From Bacteroidales bacterium Phil6 (GTDB lineage: Bacteria > Bacteroidota > Bacteroidia > Bacteroidales > F082): 64,000 bases of DNA. The notes under the pieces are model-generated. The model worked only from the letters and a program-made list of their open reading frames with translations. It ran no database searches and was not told where the DNA came from. Both the position numbers and the translations under genes were made by a program. Below, one piece after another: positions 1-10,186 of this stretch. How positions within the stretch are numbered: position 1 is the first letter of the stretch; every line of letters begins with the position of its first letter. The stretch is taken from assembly GCA_002633315.1 (NCBI GenBank), contig NWBN01000014.1:141844-205843 (forward strand), in the 5' to 3' direction.

Positions 1-162
1 CAACATTACAATTATCATAAGATATGTATACAGTAATATCGTATAAACATGATGCATATCAGAAAAAGTACTAATCAAAAAAACATCAACAAAGAAGAAA
101 CGATATTTCTGTCACCTTGATAAAAATATTAGTATAAGGTATAATATGTAATGACATTTTAT

Positions 163-170
163 TATTTTTG
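163..170 (+). promoter_or_regulatory. -7 promoter box for gcvT
   Basis: TATTTTTG matches the Bacteroidota -7 consensus TAnnTTTG and lies about 30 bases before the gcvT start. No clear -33 TTG was found. The first 160 bases of the window hold no gene. Confidence 0.6.
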
Positions 171-202
171 CAGAAAATCTTTACACACAATTAGTAATTG
201 TT

Positions 203-1327
203 ATGGAAAATACTGAGAATTTAAAAAAGACTGCATTAAACAAGATGCATTACGAGATGGGTGCCAAGATGGTTCCTTTTGCCGGTTTCGACATGCCTGT
301 ACAATTTGAAGGTGTTAACATTGAACATGAGACAGTACGCAAAGGCGTGGGTGTTTTCGATGTATCGCACATGGGAGAATTTCGTGCCAAAGGACCATTG
401 GCAAAAGCTTTTGTACAACGTTGCACAAGCAATGATGTCGCAGCACTTAATGATGGCAAGGTACAATACACATGTTTACCCAACGGGAGAGGCGGCATTG
501 TGGACGACATGCTTGTCTATCGTATTGCCGAGGATGAATATTTCATGGTTCCCAACGCTGCAAACATTGAAAAAGACTGGAATTGGATGAGCAAAGTGGC
601 TGAAGAGATGGGGCTTAAAGTCGGTATTGACTTTGTCAACGAAAGCGATCAATGGTCACAATTAGCTGTACAAGGACCATTAGCATTAAAAGCCATGCAA
701 AAACTGACCAATACCACTGTTGAAGATATGGAATATTACACATTCAAGGTTTTAGAATTTGCCGGCGTAAAGAACATCATATTTTCCACTACAGGTTACA
801 CAGGTTCGGGCGGCTGCGAAATATACATGCCGAACAATGAGGCTGTTTCTATTTACAAAGCCGTATTGGAAGCCGGAAAAGAATTCGGTATCAAACCGAT
901 AGGACTCGGTGCCCGTGACACTTTACGTCTTGAGATGGGATTCTGCCTTTACGGCAATGATATATGCGACACAACATCACCTATAGAGGCCGGACTCGGA
1001 TGGATCACTAAATTTGTTGACGGCAACGATTTCATAGACCGTGAATACAATGAAAAACAAAAGACCGAAGGAGTAAAACGCCAACTCAGAGCCTTTGAAA
1101 TCACCGGTAAAGGCATTGCACGTCATGGTTACGAGATTTGTGATGCTGATGGCAATCATATTGGAGAAGTAACATCCGGTACCATGGGACCATCTGTCAA
1201 GAAAGCTATTGGCATGGGTTATGTAGATAAAGCTTTCTGCAAGATGGGTAATGAGATTTTCATCAAAGTAAGAGAAAAACTCATCCCTGCCGTTATAGTT
1301 AAACTCCCATTTTACAAAGGAGAATAA
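203..1327 (+). CDS. gcvT: Aminomethyltransferase, glycine cleavage T-protein
   Basis: The T-protein releases ammonia from the aminomethyl-lipoyl arm of H-protein and passes the one-carbon unit to tetrahydrofolate. The 374-residue length fits the family. The N-terminus carries the typical [15 protein letters not shown] block, GGIVDD at about residues 97-102 holds the aspartate expected in the folate site, and [13 protein letters not shown] is present near residue 245. The ATG at 203 sits just after a good -7 box. The other gcv genes are not in the window, so it appears to be transcribed alone and ends at a strong hairpin. The lpdA gene at 18.7 kb could supply the L-protein of the same complex. 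Confidence 0.96.
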   Translation: MENTENLKKTALNKMHYEMGAKMVPFAGFDMPVQFEGVNIEHETVRKGVGVFDVSHMGEFRAKGPLAKAFVQRCTSNDVAALNDGKVQYTCLPNGRGGIVDDMLVYRIAEDEYFMVPNAANIEKDWNWMSKVAEEMGLKVGIDFVNESDQWSQLAVQGPLALKAMQKLTNTTVEDMEYYTFKVLEFAGVKNIIFSTTGYTGSGGCEIYMPNNEAVSIYKAVLEAGKEFGIKPIGLGARDTLRLEMGFCLYGNDICDTTSPIEAGLGWITKFVDGNDFIDREYNEKQKTEGVKRQLRAFEITGKGIARHGYEICDADGNHIGEVTSGTMGPSVKKAIGMGYVDKAFCKMGNEIFIKVREKLIPAVIVKLPFYKGE

Positions 1328-1356
1328 TACAATACAAAATGACAAAATAAAAACAG

Positions 1357-1400
1357 AGCGGCTCTTTAGTTCATTTTGACAAAAGAGCCGCTTTTATTTT
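1357..1400. terminator. Bidirectional terminator between gcvT and the beta-barrel gene
   Basis: An 11-bp stem, AGCGGCTCTTT with AAAGAGCCGCT, surrounds a 14-base loop and is followed by TTTATTTT. The A-rich upstream side also gives a T-run on the minus strand, so it can serve both converging genes. Confidence 0.85.
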
Positions 1401-1413
1401 CATTATTTAAGTA

Positions 1414-2799
1414 TCATCGTTGGCAAGACCCAATAGTCCATACAATACCAAATCTAAGATTATTGGCAGAATAAGAAGTCAATAACTTATCGACAGGTGC
1501 ACCAATTTTAGTTACAAGCAAAAAATTGTCTGTAACCGCATAGACATTAAACGGACCTATATGAATACCGGCACCCAGACCGATACAATTGCCACAATAT
1601 TTTGAATATGTATAATTTGCTGTAAGGCTTAAAATATTATTAAAGAACACGCCACTATAAGCCAAAGTATAAACCGGTGTCGCCTGATCATTAATAAAAC
1701 AGAGTTGTGCCAAAGCAGTCAGACGTGCCATAGGATTAAGTTCACCGTATGCCTGCAACATGACACGTGTTCTAAGAGATGTATCATAACTGTCTCCATC
1801 GACCAAAGTATCATTGCCAATAACATTGTTAACAATATCGTTCACCATCCCGGTATAATCCAGATTCATGTTAAGAAGTTCATCAATATCATCGACAAAA
1901 GCATCATTAAGGACAAAATCCTCTTTCTCATGATGATGAACTTTAGAATTATTCCATTTGATAAAACCCAAATCATATACCGATGCACCAAAACCAAAAT
2001 GTTTATTAAGTTCATAAGAAGCACCTATATCGACACCCAGTCCCCAATTGCCGAAAAATCTCAAATCTTCGAACATATTTCCAATATCATCGACATTATA
2101 TACTTGAGGATTAGTTATTGAAGACATTCTAATATCAAACACTGAAGAAGCCGTCATGACATAAGTGTCAGGGTCAGTATAAATCTGAAGATTCATATCA
2201 TTCATTTTGACATTAACGATACCATTAAGCATTTTCAAGCGAATGCCCACTGTAAGATTGTCTTTTATATCATATTGGGCACCAACACCAAACTCTGTAT
2301 ATACGCCCATATCAACACCAAAATGTATATTAGCAGGATTATCAGCGCCCATATAGTTACCATTACCAAGAACGAAAAATCCGAGGAAGTCTTTAGAATA
2401 GTCAATATCTCCATAATAGCGCAACCTATAATCCAAAGAGAAATAAAACCTGCCTTTTCTAAAACCAGCATTAGCCAAATCCATGGAAAAGCCTGTATTG
2501 ACGAAGTTGCCGTTTTCCTTAAGTGTACCTACAAAATCAGATGCTGCAATAGCCACAGGTTTACCATTGTCAAAGCGGTAAATATTTTTATACAGCAAAC
2601 TTGAGTTAGTAACACTGAGATTCAAATTAGATACGGCAGCCCCCACTATGCCAAGATATGGAACTCTTGCACCAGGATTATAATAATTAATATAAGGTAT
2701 GTTGTTTAAGAAGGTAAATGTCATACCATCATATTGTGCCTTTGCCCCATAAGACGACAACATCAAGACAACGAGCAATAATTTGTATATCTTTTTCAT
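1414..2799 (-). CDS. DUF5723-like outer-membrane beta-barrel protein
   Basis: A 461-residue secreted protein. It begins with a signal peptide (MKKIYKLLLVVLMLSSYGAKAQ) and continues with alternating, aromatic-rich strands typical of a Bacteroidota outer-membrane barrel, such as NYYNPGARVPYLGIVG near the N-terminus and a glycine-rich end. It resembles the DUF5723 family of unknown function. I start it at the ATG at 2799 rather than at an in-frame TTG nine bases further upstream, because the signal peptide then begins properly. It follows the lipoprotein gene by about 10 bases and is probably co-transcribed. A structural or adhesive role is possible, but nothing shows it. Confidence 0.75.
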   Translation of the reverse strand: MKKIYKLLLVVLMLSSYGAKAQYDGMTFTFLNNIPYINYYNPGARVPYLGIVGAAVSNLNLSVTNSSLLYKNIYRFDNGKPVAIAASDFVGTLKENGNFVNTGFSMDLANAGFRKGRFYFSLDYRLRYYGDIDYSKDFLGFFVLGNGNYMGADNPANIHFGVDMGVYTEFGVGAQYDIKDNLTVGIRLKMLNGIVNVKMNDMNLQIYTDPDTYVMTASSVFDIRMSSITNPQVYNVDDIGNMFEDLRFFGNWGLGVDIGASYELNKHFGFGASVYDLGFIKWNNSKVHHHEKEDFVLNDAFVDDIDELLNMNLDYTGMVNDIVNNVIGNDTLVDGDSYDTSLRTRVMLQAYGELNPMARLTALAQLCFINDQATPVYTLAYSGVFFNNILSLTANYTYSKYCGNCIGLGAGIHIGPFNVYAVTDNFLLVTKIGAPVDKLLTSYSANNLRFGIVWTIGSCQR

Positions 2800-2809
2800 T
2801 TCTTTCAAA

Positions 2810-4375
2810 TTAATGGTTAAATATATCAGTTGATATAGATTTGGTTTTCAATTTAGCACCTATTCTAAGACCGAAACCGTCGAGTGTATTCATCGTGACC
2901 TCATGACCTTCAGTAGAAAGACCAAATCTAAGTTTCAACTGGTCGGCATTCATCACCTTGTCAAGACGGTCTTCAGAAACAGATACCAACAGTTCTGTTT
3001 TTGAGGTACTACCATCATAACATCCCGAAATAACATTATCTGACAGAATTAATGAGTCAACGACAACACTATTTTGCATAAAATATATCTGAGGAATTAT
3101 CTGCATCGGCAGTCCGTTTTCAAAACTGAACTTAAACTCTATCTCGTCTAAGGACAAACCTTCATCTTCCAATTCAATACCCATGTCAAAATCCACAGTA
3201 TCCGAATAAACAAATTCTGTCACTTTATATTTAATAGGCATTTCCACTTCTGCAGCAAGACTAACAAAGGAATCATCAGTCATACGTGCAACATTATTGT
3301 CCGAACCAGGAACAGAAACACTGCCGGTAAAACCAAGAAACGAATAATCTCCAATAAGATTAAGCATATCGACAATCTGTTCATCAATAATCAGTGAATC
3401 GTATGAGGTATTATCATCGGAATTATTCAATTCCAAACTGAGAGATTCCCAATTTTTGATTATTGTAGTCTTTTCACCATTATCATCACCTAGATACAAA
3501 GAATCAACATCACATACTGTTTTCAATCCCAATGTATTAATATACCCAAGTATTACTTTAGGAGTATATAACTCAAAACTTCCCGAGACATTATTCAATC
3601 CAAAATCTATATTTACCGTATCAGAATAAGAAGCTGTCATTTCTGAAAATATACCTTCTACAAATGAGAACCTTGCATCGGCAAAATGAATATCAATATT
3701 AAAAGTCTGGATTCCAGAAACAGGAGTATCATCGGTAGTCACAGCCAATGATGCCGAAAAAATCACATTACCATTCTCATCAGGTTTCAATACGCATCCA
3801 GACATATCGACAACTGCAGAGAAAGATGAGCCATCTGCAACAAAAACATAATTAAAATCCGAGCCATCAAGCATGACAATATTGGATGATGACAACACAA
3901 CCGTGTCTATCACATTCAAACTTGATGAAAGTGCCATAGACATCTCACCATCCCGCATTCCAGCCTCGTTGATTTGAAATCCGTCAAAATGGAATGGCAC
4001 GGAAACGAAATCAGATTCATTGACAACAACATGCAATCCCGGAACAGCAGGTAATTCAGGTAACTCGAACTCTCCTGATGCAGAGAAATCAGCATCAGGA
4101 ACAGCCCACAATACATCTTTGGCATCCAACACCCTGTCAACACTGTCTGAATAACAGGCATATAAATCACCATTCGGTTTTACTTTAAGCCATGTATTCC
4201 AAGTGCTGTCAACAAGATTTAATGCATCACTTACAGTAATATAGTCATGAAACAATGACATACTCCAAACACTGTTAACTTCAATAACCTTAACTTCATC
4301 TCTTTTACAAGAGAACAAAGTCAAAAACAGCAATATTAATACCATTGCCCTTACAATAATGTACCTTTTCCTCAT
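2810..4375 (-). CDS. Hypothetical lipoprotein, beta-rich, 521 residues
   Basis: The N-terminus is a lipoprotein signal with the lipobox LFSC, followed by KRDE. The rest is rich in serine, valine and aspartate, with repeated blocks of the form (Y/A)SDTV(N/D)(I/F)D(F/M)G separated by beta-strand-like sequence, suggesting tandem Ig-like or beta-sandwich modules. I do not recognise a named family. It is the first gene of a two-gene unit with the DUF5723-like barrel downstream, which suggests a surface lipoprotein and barrel acting together. A -7 box lies just upstream. Confidence 0.7.
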   Translation of the reverse strand: MRKRYIIVRAMVLILLFLTLFSCKRDEVKVIEVNSVWSMSLFHDYITVSDALNLVDSTWNTWLKVKPNGDLYACYSDSVDRVLDAKDVLWAVPDADFSASGEFELPELPAVPGLHVVVNESDFVSVPFHFDGFQINEAGMRDGEMSMALSSSLNVIDTVVLSSSNIVMLDGSDFNYVFVADGSSFSAVVDMSGCVLKPDENGNVIFSASLAVTTDDTPVSGIQTFNIDIHFADARFSFVEGIFSEMTASYSDTVNIDFGLNNVSGSFELYTPKVILGYINTLGLKTVCDVDSLYLGDDNGEKTTIIKNWESLSLELNNSDDNTSYDSLIIDEQIVDMLNLIGDYSFLGFTGSVSVPGSDNNVARMTDDSFVSLAAEVEMPIKYKVTEFVYSDTVDFDMGIELEDEGLSLDEIEFKFSFENGLPMQIIPQIYFMQNSVVVDSLILSDNVISGCYDGSTSKTELLVSVSEDRLDKVMNADQLKLRFGLSTEGHEVTMNTLDGFGLRIGAKLKTKSISTDIFNH

Positions 4376-4391
4376 AACTTATAAATTTATG

Positions 4392-4399
4392 CAAAAATA
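4392..4399 (-). promoter_or_regulatory. -7 promoter box for the lipoprotein/beta-barrel operon
   Basis: TATTTTTG on the minus strand, 17 bases before the lipoprotein ATG, matches TAnnTTTG. Confidence 0.55.
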
Positions 4400-4593
4400 A
4401 TAAAAATCAGATAAAACAACAGATTTTAATTACATTTTTCAACTGTCAAAAAAATACAGAATTCAGCATAAAATCAAGAAGGGGAATATATTTTATTAAA
4501 TATCAATGTATTAAGCAGATTATTTTAATGATGGCAAAGTCAATATCATTAATAAATTAATTAAATAAATGTTTAATAAATAATAAAAATATG

Positions 4594-4601
4594 TACTTTT
4601 G
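4594..4601 (+). promoter_or_regulatory. -7 promoter box for the antiporter
   Basis: TACTTTTG matches TAnnTTTG and ends 20 bases before the ATG at 4622. The short leader this implies supports that upstream start for the antiporter. Confidence 0.6.
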
Positions 4602-4621
4602 CAAAGTTTAACACAGAGAGT

Positions 4622-6262
4622 ATGAGTTTCTCAACAACATACATAAAGGATTCCGTCGCATCAGGAATATCGGTTTACAACACTGATATGACGGATACCA
4701 TTACACATACTGAAGATACCATTACGCTTACGACTGACACCACCGGAAGTATTACAGATACCATTACCTGCGTCATGGATACCATTGTACATAAGATGGA
4801 CTCCATTGTAAAAGTTGATGATACAACCATTGATACTATAATAAACAACACGCAAAACCATTCCAACGATTTCAATATAGGTATTGTAATAGCATTTATT
4901 GGTTTTTTAATTTTCGCGGCACATTTATTCACCGAAATATTCAGTCGGAAAAGGATTCCTGATGTGTTACTATTAATGATTATAGGATTGATATTAGGAC
5001 CTATATTTCACATCATCGATGCAGAAAGGATGGGTTCCATTGGCAGTGTTTTCAGTCAGATAACGCTTATTGTCCTATTATTCGAGAGTGGTACAAAATT
5101 AAGTTTCAACACATTGGTAAACTCTTTAAAAGGCACTACCATGTTGACGCTCATCAATTTTTTTGTAACATTCTTTGTCATCGGAATATTAGGATGGTGG
5201 TTATTAAAGTTCCATCCTGCTGTCAGTTTCATGTTGGGTGCAATTTTGGGAGGCACGTCATCGGCAGTCATCATACCTATAGTAGGAAAAATAAACATCA
5301 GTGAAAAAAGCAGAACCATATTAATATTGGAATCAGCTTTTTCCGACGTATTATGCATAGTTTTTGCACTTGCAATTTTAGAGTCATTGAATATCGGCAA
5401 GTTACAGGTAGGAAACATCTTCGGTCAAATATTCTCATCATTTGTGCTTGCCACAATCATAGGACTAGCGGGGGCCTTATTCTGGACCATGATACTGGAC
5501 AAGATCAGACACATTGACAATTCTATTTTCACCACTCCGGCATTTGTATTTATCATTTACGGAATCAATGAAATATTAGGATACAGCGGAGCCATTGCCG
5601 CATTAGCATTTGGCATAGGTATGGCAAACGCATACGACGTTTTCAATATTTTCAGTAAAAATGAGAATAAAAAGCCTAAATGGCTAAAAAAGATGCCAAC
5701 AGTACTCAACGATACAGAAAAGACGCTGTTTTCTGAACTTGTGTTTCTCATGAAGACATTCTTTTTCGTTTACATCGGTGTAAGCATACAACTTAATGAC
5801 CTCACATCCATACTTACCGGTTTTGTCATTGCAGTACTTATTTTCGTACTCAGAGTTCCAATAGTAAGAATGTCTATGCTTTCAAAGTCACCTGATGTCA
5901 GTGAAACAGACCTTACATACATGTCGGTACTCGTACCCAAAGGACTTGCTGCTGCAGTACTCGCAATTGTGGTAAGTCAATCTATGATACCAGGCACTGA
6001 AAACATATCAAACATAGTGTTTTCAGTAATATTATTCAGCATAACATTCTCATCAATATTAATCCCTTTGGTTGAGAGATCTGCCGTCATTAGAGGTTTT
6101 TATGTAAAGATTCTAAACATTTTAAATTTTGAAAAAAACAGAAACAATGACAAGACAACATACAATGACAAACAAAACGGCGCCCTTAAAAACGAAAGAG
6201 ATGAAATAAATAAACAAACAACGGAAAAAAAAGATAAGATCATAGAAAAAAAACGACAGTGA
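4622..6262 (+). CDS. Cation:proton antiporter (CPA family) with repeat-rich N-terminus
   Basis: An inner-membrane Na+ or K+/H+ exchanger of the PF00999 type, 546 residues. From about residue 88 there are 11-12 hydrophobic helices, including RIPDVLLLMIIGLILGPI, the GAILGGTSSAVIIPIV block and YSGAIAALAFGIGMAN. A charged lysine-rich tail ends the protein. The first 80 residues are unusual, being a run of short threonine/aspartate/isoleucine repeats (T-D-T-I-T, M-D-T-I-V, M-D-S-I-V). The DNA there also shows a repeated GATACCATTAC-like unit. The ion cannot be told from sequence. No partner genes are adjacent, and the gene seems monocistronic. Confidence 0.85.
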   Translation: MSFSTTYIKDSVASGISVYNTDMTDTITHTEDTITLTTDTTGSITDTITCVMDTIVHKMDSIVKVDDTTIDTIINNTQNHSNDFNIGIVIAFIGFLIFAAHLFTEIFSRKRIPDVLLLMIIGLILGPIFHIIDAERMGSIGSVFSQITLIVLLFESGTKLSFNTLVNSLKGTTMLTLINFFVTFFVIGILGWWLLKFHPAVSFMLGAILGGTSSAVIIPIVGKINISEKSRTILILESAFSDVLCIVFALAILESLNIGKLQVGNIFGQIFSSFVLATIIGLAGALFWTMILDKIRHIDNSIFTTPAFVFIIYGINEILGYSGAIAALAFGIGMANAYDVFNIFSKNENKKPKWLKKMPTVLNDTEKTLFSELVFLMKTFFFVYIGVSIQLNDLTSILTGFVIAVLIFVLRVPIVRMSMLSKSPDVSETDLTYMSVLVPKGLAAAVLAIVVSQSMIPGTENISNIVFSVILFSITFSSILIPLVERSAVIRGFYVKILNILNFEKNRNNDKTTYNDKQNGALKNERDEINKQTTEKKDKIIEKKRQ

Positions 6263-6454
6263 ATCAATTCATCCATAAATAAAACCACATTAACATAGTA
6301 GTACTAAAGCAAGAAAAAAGATAAAATACACAAGTCAAGGCGACATTATTTTATATATTTAACTGAATATCAATATTTTGAAAAAACACAAGATATTTTT
6401 ACAAAATTTTTTTAGAAATGTTCAAAAAATTATCACAGATAACAAAAAAAGTAT

Positions 6455-6462
6455 TATTTTTG
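6455..6462 (+). promoter_or_regulatory. -7 promoter box for rpsO
   Basis: TATTTTTG, followed by a GC-rich start (GCGCACC), 32 bases before the rpsO ATG. Confidence 0.65.
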
Positions 6463-6493
6463 CGCACCGAAAGATAGAAGAAAAGAATAAGAT

Positions 6494-6763
6494 ATGTATT
6501 TAACTGCAGAAAAGAAATCAGAAATTTTCAGTGAGTTTGGAAAGAACGCACAGGATACCGGTTTAAGTGAAGGACAGATTGCATTGTTCACATTCAGAAT
6601 CAAGCATTTAACTGAACACATGAAGCAAAACAAGAAAGATTTGGCAACCATGCGTTCATTAGTCCGTCTTGTTGGTAAGAGAAGAAAACTCCTCGATTAT
6701 TTAAAGAGAAAAGATATTGAAAGATATCGTACCATTATTAAGGAATTAGGAATTAGAAAATAA
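6494..6763 (+). CDS. rpsO: 30S ribosomal protein S15
   Basis: The 89-residue length and the blocks DTGLSEGQIALFT, RIKHLTEHMKQNKKD and SLVRLVGKRRKLLDYLK are diagnostic for S15, which binds 16S rRNA in the small-subunit platform. It precedes pnp, the order also seen in many distant bacteria, but here a strong terminator separates the two. Confidence 0.98.
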   Translation: MYLTAEKKSEIFSEFGKNAQDTGLSEGQIALFTFRIKHLTEHMKQNKKDLATMRSLVRLVGKRRKLLDYLKRKDIERYRTIIKELGIRK

Positions 6764-6790
6764 ACGTTTCTTAAGAGCACGTATAAAAAA

Positions 6791-6816
6791 AGGCAATTTC
6801 GGATTGCCTTTTTTTT
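6791..6816 (+). terminator. Intrinsic terminator after rpsO
   Basis: AGGCAAT and ATTGCCT form a 7-bp stem around TTCGG, followed by eight T. It lies before pnp and rules out the TTG inside its T-run as the pnp start. Confidence 0.92.
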
Positions 6817-6859
6817 GCATTTTCATTTCCACATAAATATATTAACTAAATTGAAACAA

Positions 6860-9079
6860 ATGGGTCCTGAAGGAATAAAACAAACCATTCAAACCGGCAA
6901 AGACACGATAACGATAGAAACCGGTAGATTAGCCAAACAAGCAGACGGTTCTGTAGTATTGACATGCGGAAAGACGATGTTACTTGCTACAGTGGTAGCG
7001 GCAAAAGAAGTCAAAGATGACACAGATTTTTTGCCTCTTTCTGTTGATTATAAAGAAAAATATGCTGCCACCGGCAAATTTCCTGGTGGATTTTTCAAAC
7101 GTGAAGGCAAACCGTCGGATTACGAGATACTGATCTCTCGTCTCGTAGACAGAGCTTTACGTCCTTTGTTTCCGGACGACTTCCACGCTGAAGTACAAGT
7201 CCAGATCACACTGATATCAGGAGAGAACGACATTCTGCCCGACGCCTATGCTGCTCTTGCAGCATCAGCAGCAATAACAGTATCCGACATACCGTTCCAT
7301 GGTCCTATCTCTGAAGTAAGAGTTGCACGCATAAATGGCGAATATGTCATCAACCCAAGTCAAAGCGAACTAGAGAACGCGGATTTAGACCTTATGGTAG
7401 CGGCTTCCATGAAAGACATAGTAATGGTAGAAGGAGAATCAAAAGAAGTGTCGGAAGAAGTGATGCTTAATGCTCTCAAGGCAGCACATGAAGCCATCAA
7501 GGGGCAATGTCAGGCTCAGTTAGAACTTGCCTCAAAGGTAGAAAAGGCGCAGACAAAACGTGAATATTGTCACGAAACAAACGATGAAGAGTTGCGCGCC
7601 GACATGATGAACTGCTGTTATCAGCCATGCTACGACTTTGCCCTCACCGGCAATCCCAACAAACACGAACGTTCCGACAGTTTCGACGCCATACTCGAAA
7701 ATTATCTCTCAAAATATACAGAGGAAGAGTTGGAAACCATAACACCATTGGCAAAACGTTATTTCCACGACATAGAGCGCAAGGCAGTACGTGACGCCAT
7801 CCTTATCGAACGTAAACGTCTTGATGGTCGCAAATTGAATGAAATACGTCCTATATGGACAGAAGTGGATGTATTACCGTCAACACATGGTTCAGCCATT
7901 TTCACCCGTGGTGAGACACAAGCATTGGTAACAGTGACTTTGGGAACGAAATTGGATGAACAAACCATAGACGGCGCAGTGGTAGAAGGGACATCGAACT
8001 TTATGTTGCACTATAACTTCCCAAGTTTTGCCACCGGAGAGATAAAAGCCAACAGAGGAGTCAGCCGTCGTGAAATTGGACACGGCAATTTGGCTGAACG
8101 TGCATTGAAATCGATGATACCCAACGGAGATGATAATCCGTACACCATACGTGTAGTATCCGATATACTCGAATCTAACGGTTCATCTTCGATGGCATCA
8201 GTCTGTGGAGGTACACTTGCCTTGTTGGATTCCGGTGTCAAGATGAAGAAACCTGTAGCAGGTATAGCGATGGGTCTTATCACCGACAATGAGACCGGCA
8301 AATATGCCGTATTGTCAGACATCCTTGGTGATGAAGATCATCTCGGAGACATGGACTTTAAAGTTACCGGAACAAGGGACGGCATCACAGCATGCCAAAT
8401 GGATATCAAAGTTGATGGTCTGTCATACGATGTTTTGACAGAAGCCCTTGAACAAGCAAGATTAGGACGCCTGCACATACTCGACGAAATGGCAAAGACA
8501 ATAACAGAGCCACGCGCCGATTACAAGGATACAGTGCCTCGTATAGAGAAACTCGTGATACCCAAAGACTTCATCGGCGCTGTAATAGGTCCCGGCGGTA
8601 AAGTGGTACAAGAAATACAAAAGAGCACAGGAACAGTGATAGTCATCACTGAAGAAAAAGACTGCGGCATAGTGGAAATAGCCTCGACCGACAAAGAAGG
8701 ATTGGAAAATGCGAAAAGCAAGATACGCGGCATTGTAGCAATACCGGAAGTCGGTGAAGTATATAAAGGTGTCGTGAAGTCTGTAATGGCATTCGGTGCA
8801 TTTGTCGAGATTCTTCCAGGCAAAGACGGTCTTCTTCATATCTCTGAAATAGATTGGAAACATCTTGACAGCATGGATGGCGTTCTGAAAGAAGGTGACA
8901 CCATTGACGTGAAACTCATAGATATAGATCCAAAGACCAACAAGCTGAGACTTTCACATAAAGTATTATTGCCAAAACCGGAGGGATATGTAGAGAAACC
9001 GGAACGTCCTGCAAGTCATGGCAATAACGGTGCCAAAAACACACGTAAACGCGATAACGGCAATCCTAAAAGAAAATAA
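6860..9079 (+). CDS. pnp: Polyribonucleotide nucleotidyltransferase (PNPase)
   Basis: A phosphorolytic 3'-5' exoribonuclease that acts in mRNA decay. It has two RNase PH-like domains, with the first core at [17 protein letters not shown] and the second after [19 protein letters not shown] domain ([19 protein letters not shown]) and an S1 domain ([17 protein letters not shown]) follow, with a basic tail at the end. I start it at the ATG at 6860 (MGPEGIKQT), giving 739 residues. A longer reading would begin at a TTG inside the rpsO terminator and add an unlikely His/Phe-rich leader. Confidence 0.96.
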   Translation: MGPEGIKQTIQTGKDTITIETGRLAKQADGSVVLTCGKTMLLATVVAAKEVKDDTDFLPLSVDYKEKYAATGKFPGGFFKREGKPSDYEILISRLVDRALRPLFPDDFHAEVQVQITLISGENDILPDAYAALAASAAITVSDIPFHGPISEVRVARINGEYVINPSQSELENADLDLMVAASMKDIVMVEGESKEVSEEVMLNALKAAHEAIKGQCQAQLELASKVEKAQTKREYCHETNDEELRADMMNCCYQPCYDFALTGNPNKHERSDSFDAILENYLSKYTEEELETITPLAKRYFHDIERKAVRDAILIERKRLDGRKLNEIRPIWTEVDVLPSTHGSAIFTRGETQALVTVTLGTKLDEQTIDGAVVEGTSNFMLHYNFPSFATGEIKANRGVSRREIGHGNLAERALKSMIPNGDDNPYTIRVVSDILESNGSSSMASVCGGTLALLDSGVKMKKPVAGIAMGLITDNETGKYAVLSDILGDEDHLGDMDFKVTGTRDGITACQMDIKVDGLSYDVLTEALEQARLGRLHILDEMAKTITEPRADYKDTVPRIEKLVIPKDFIGAVIGPGGKVVQEIQKSTGTVIVITEEKDCGIVEIASTDKEGLENAKSKIRGIVAIPEVGEVYKGVVKSVMAFGAFVEILPGKDGLLHISEIDWKHLDSMDGVLKEGDTIDVKLIDIDPKTNKLRLSHKVLLPKPEGYVEKPERPASHGNNGAKNTRKRDNGNPKRK

Positions 9080-9088
9080 TATTTCCAA

Positions 9089-9113
9089 CCTGTGACTGTA
9101 AATACAGTCACAG
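9089..9113. terminator. Palindromic hairpin after pnp
   Basis: CCTGTGACTGTA with TACAGTCACAGG is a near-perfect palindrome around AA. No T-run follows, so it may be an RNA 3'-end stabiliser or processing site rather than an intrinsic terminator. Confidence 0.55.
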
Positions 9114-9143
9114 GTATATATACTAAAACACAAACTAAACATT

Positions 9144-10007
9144 ATGAGGCAGTTAAAAATTACCAAACAGGTTACTAACAGAGAGACCGCTTCTCTTGAC
9201 AAATATCTACAAGAGATTGGTAAAGTTGAATTGATAACAGCTGACGAAGAAGTTGAATTGGCACAGAGAATACGTCAAGGAGACAGAGTGGCATTGGAGA
9301 AGCTCACCAAAGCCAATCTTCGTTTTGTAGTATCAGTATCAAAACAATATCAAAATCAAGGGTTAAGCCTCCCCGACCTCATCAACGAAGGTAATCTCGG
9401 ACTTATCAAAGCAGCACAACGTTTTGATGAGACAAGAGGTTTCAAGTTCATCTCTTATGCTGTATGGTGGATCAGACAGTCCATACTTCAAGCCTTGGCA
9501 GAACAGTCACGTATAGTGCGTCTTCCTTTAAACAAAATCGGCTCCATCAACAAAATAAACAAGACATTCGCCAAATTGGAACAAGAATTTGAGCGTGAAC
9601 CTAATGCTGAAGAAATAGCTGAAGCACTTGACATTACTGAAGCTGAAGTAAAAGAGTCCATGAAAAACGCCGGACGTCATGTGTCAATGGATGCTCCTTT
9701 GACACAAGACGAAGACAACAACATGTACGATGTCTTGAAAAGCGATGAAGTGGTAACACCTGAGACTGAGCTTTTATATGAATCATTGAAGAAAGAAATC
9801 GACCGCGCCATCTCAACGTTAACGCCAAGAGAGGCTGATGTGGTACGCCTTTATTTCGGACTTAACGGCAGCCATCCCATGACTTTGGAAGAGATAGGCG
9901 AGAAATTCGATCTGACTCGTGAACGTGTTCGCCAAATCAAAGAAAAAGCAATACGACGTCTCAAAAATACCAGCAGAAGTAAAATCCTCAAGAGTTACCT
10001 CGGATAA
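9144..10007 (+). CDS. rpoD: Primary (housekeeping) RNA polymerase sigma factor, short Bacteroidota type
   Basis: A sigma-70 family factor of 287 residues without region 1.1, the usual form in Bacteroidota. Region 1.2 begins at about residue 17 ([16 protein letters not shown]). Region 2 includes [18 protein letters not shown] and [16 protein letters not shown]. Region 3 follows, and region 4.2 contains the helix-turn-helix [20 protein letters not shown]. It should recognise the TTG/TAnnTTTG promoters seen through this window. The ATG at 9144 follows the pnp hairpin by about 30 bases. Confidence 0.96.
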   Translation: MRQLKITKQVTNRETASLDKYLQEIGKVELITADEEVELAQRIRQGDRVALEKLTKANLRFVVSVSKQYQNQGLSLPDLINEGNLGLIKAAQRFDETRGFKFISYAVWWIRQSILQALAEQSRIVRLPLNKIGSINKINKTFAKLEQEFEREPNAEEIAEALDITEAEVKESMKNAGRHVSMDAPLTQDEDNNMYDVLKSDEVVTPETELLYESLKKEIDRAISTLTPREADVVRLYFGLNGSHPMTLEEIGEKFDLTRERVRQIKEKAIRRLKNTSRSKILKSYLG

Positions 10008-10028
10008 GTATAATCTTTACTATTACTT

Positions 10029-10064
10029 AAGGGACTTTCATATTACTGTGAGAGTCCCTTATTT
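10029..10064 (+). terminator. Terminator after rpoD
   Basis: AAGGGACT and AGTCCCTT form an 8-bp stem, extended inward by TCA/TGA, followed by ATTTATTATT. Confidence 0.7.
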
Positions 10065-10133
10065 ATTATTGTCATTCCATTATTAAAGAATCATTTTTTT
10101 ATATTTGCATAATACTTCATACAAATAATTAGT

Positions 10134-10141
10134 TATATTTG
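10134..10141 (+). promoter_or_regulatory. -7 promoter box for rpe
   Basis: TATATTTG sits 46 bases before the chosen rpe ATG. A second TATATTTG lies at 10100-10107. The overlap of this box with an in-frame TTG argues against that TTG as the start codon. Confidence 0.6.
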
Positions 10142-10186
10142 CATCATCAGTTACAAAAAAAGACAACAAAAAAATTATTATCTAAC

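Noticed and set aside
6815..6859. TTG start for pnp with a His/Phe-rich leader
   Set aside because: The codon lies inside the T-run of the rpsO terminator. The ATG at 6860 gives the normal N-terminus.
10139..10186. TTG start for rpe
   Set aside because: The codon is part of the -7 promoter box. The ATG at 10187 starts the conserved barrel.
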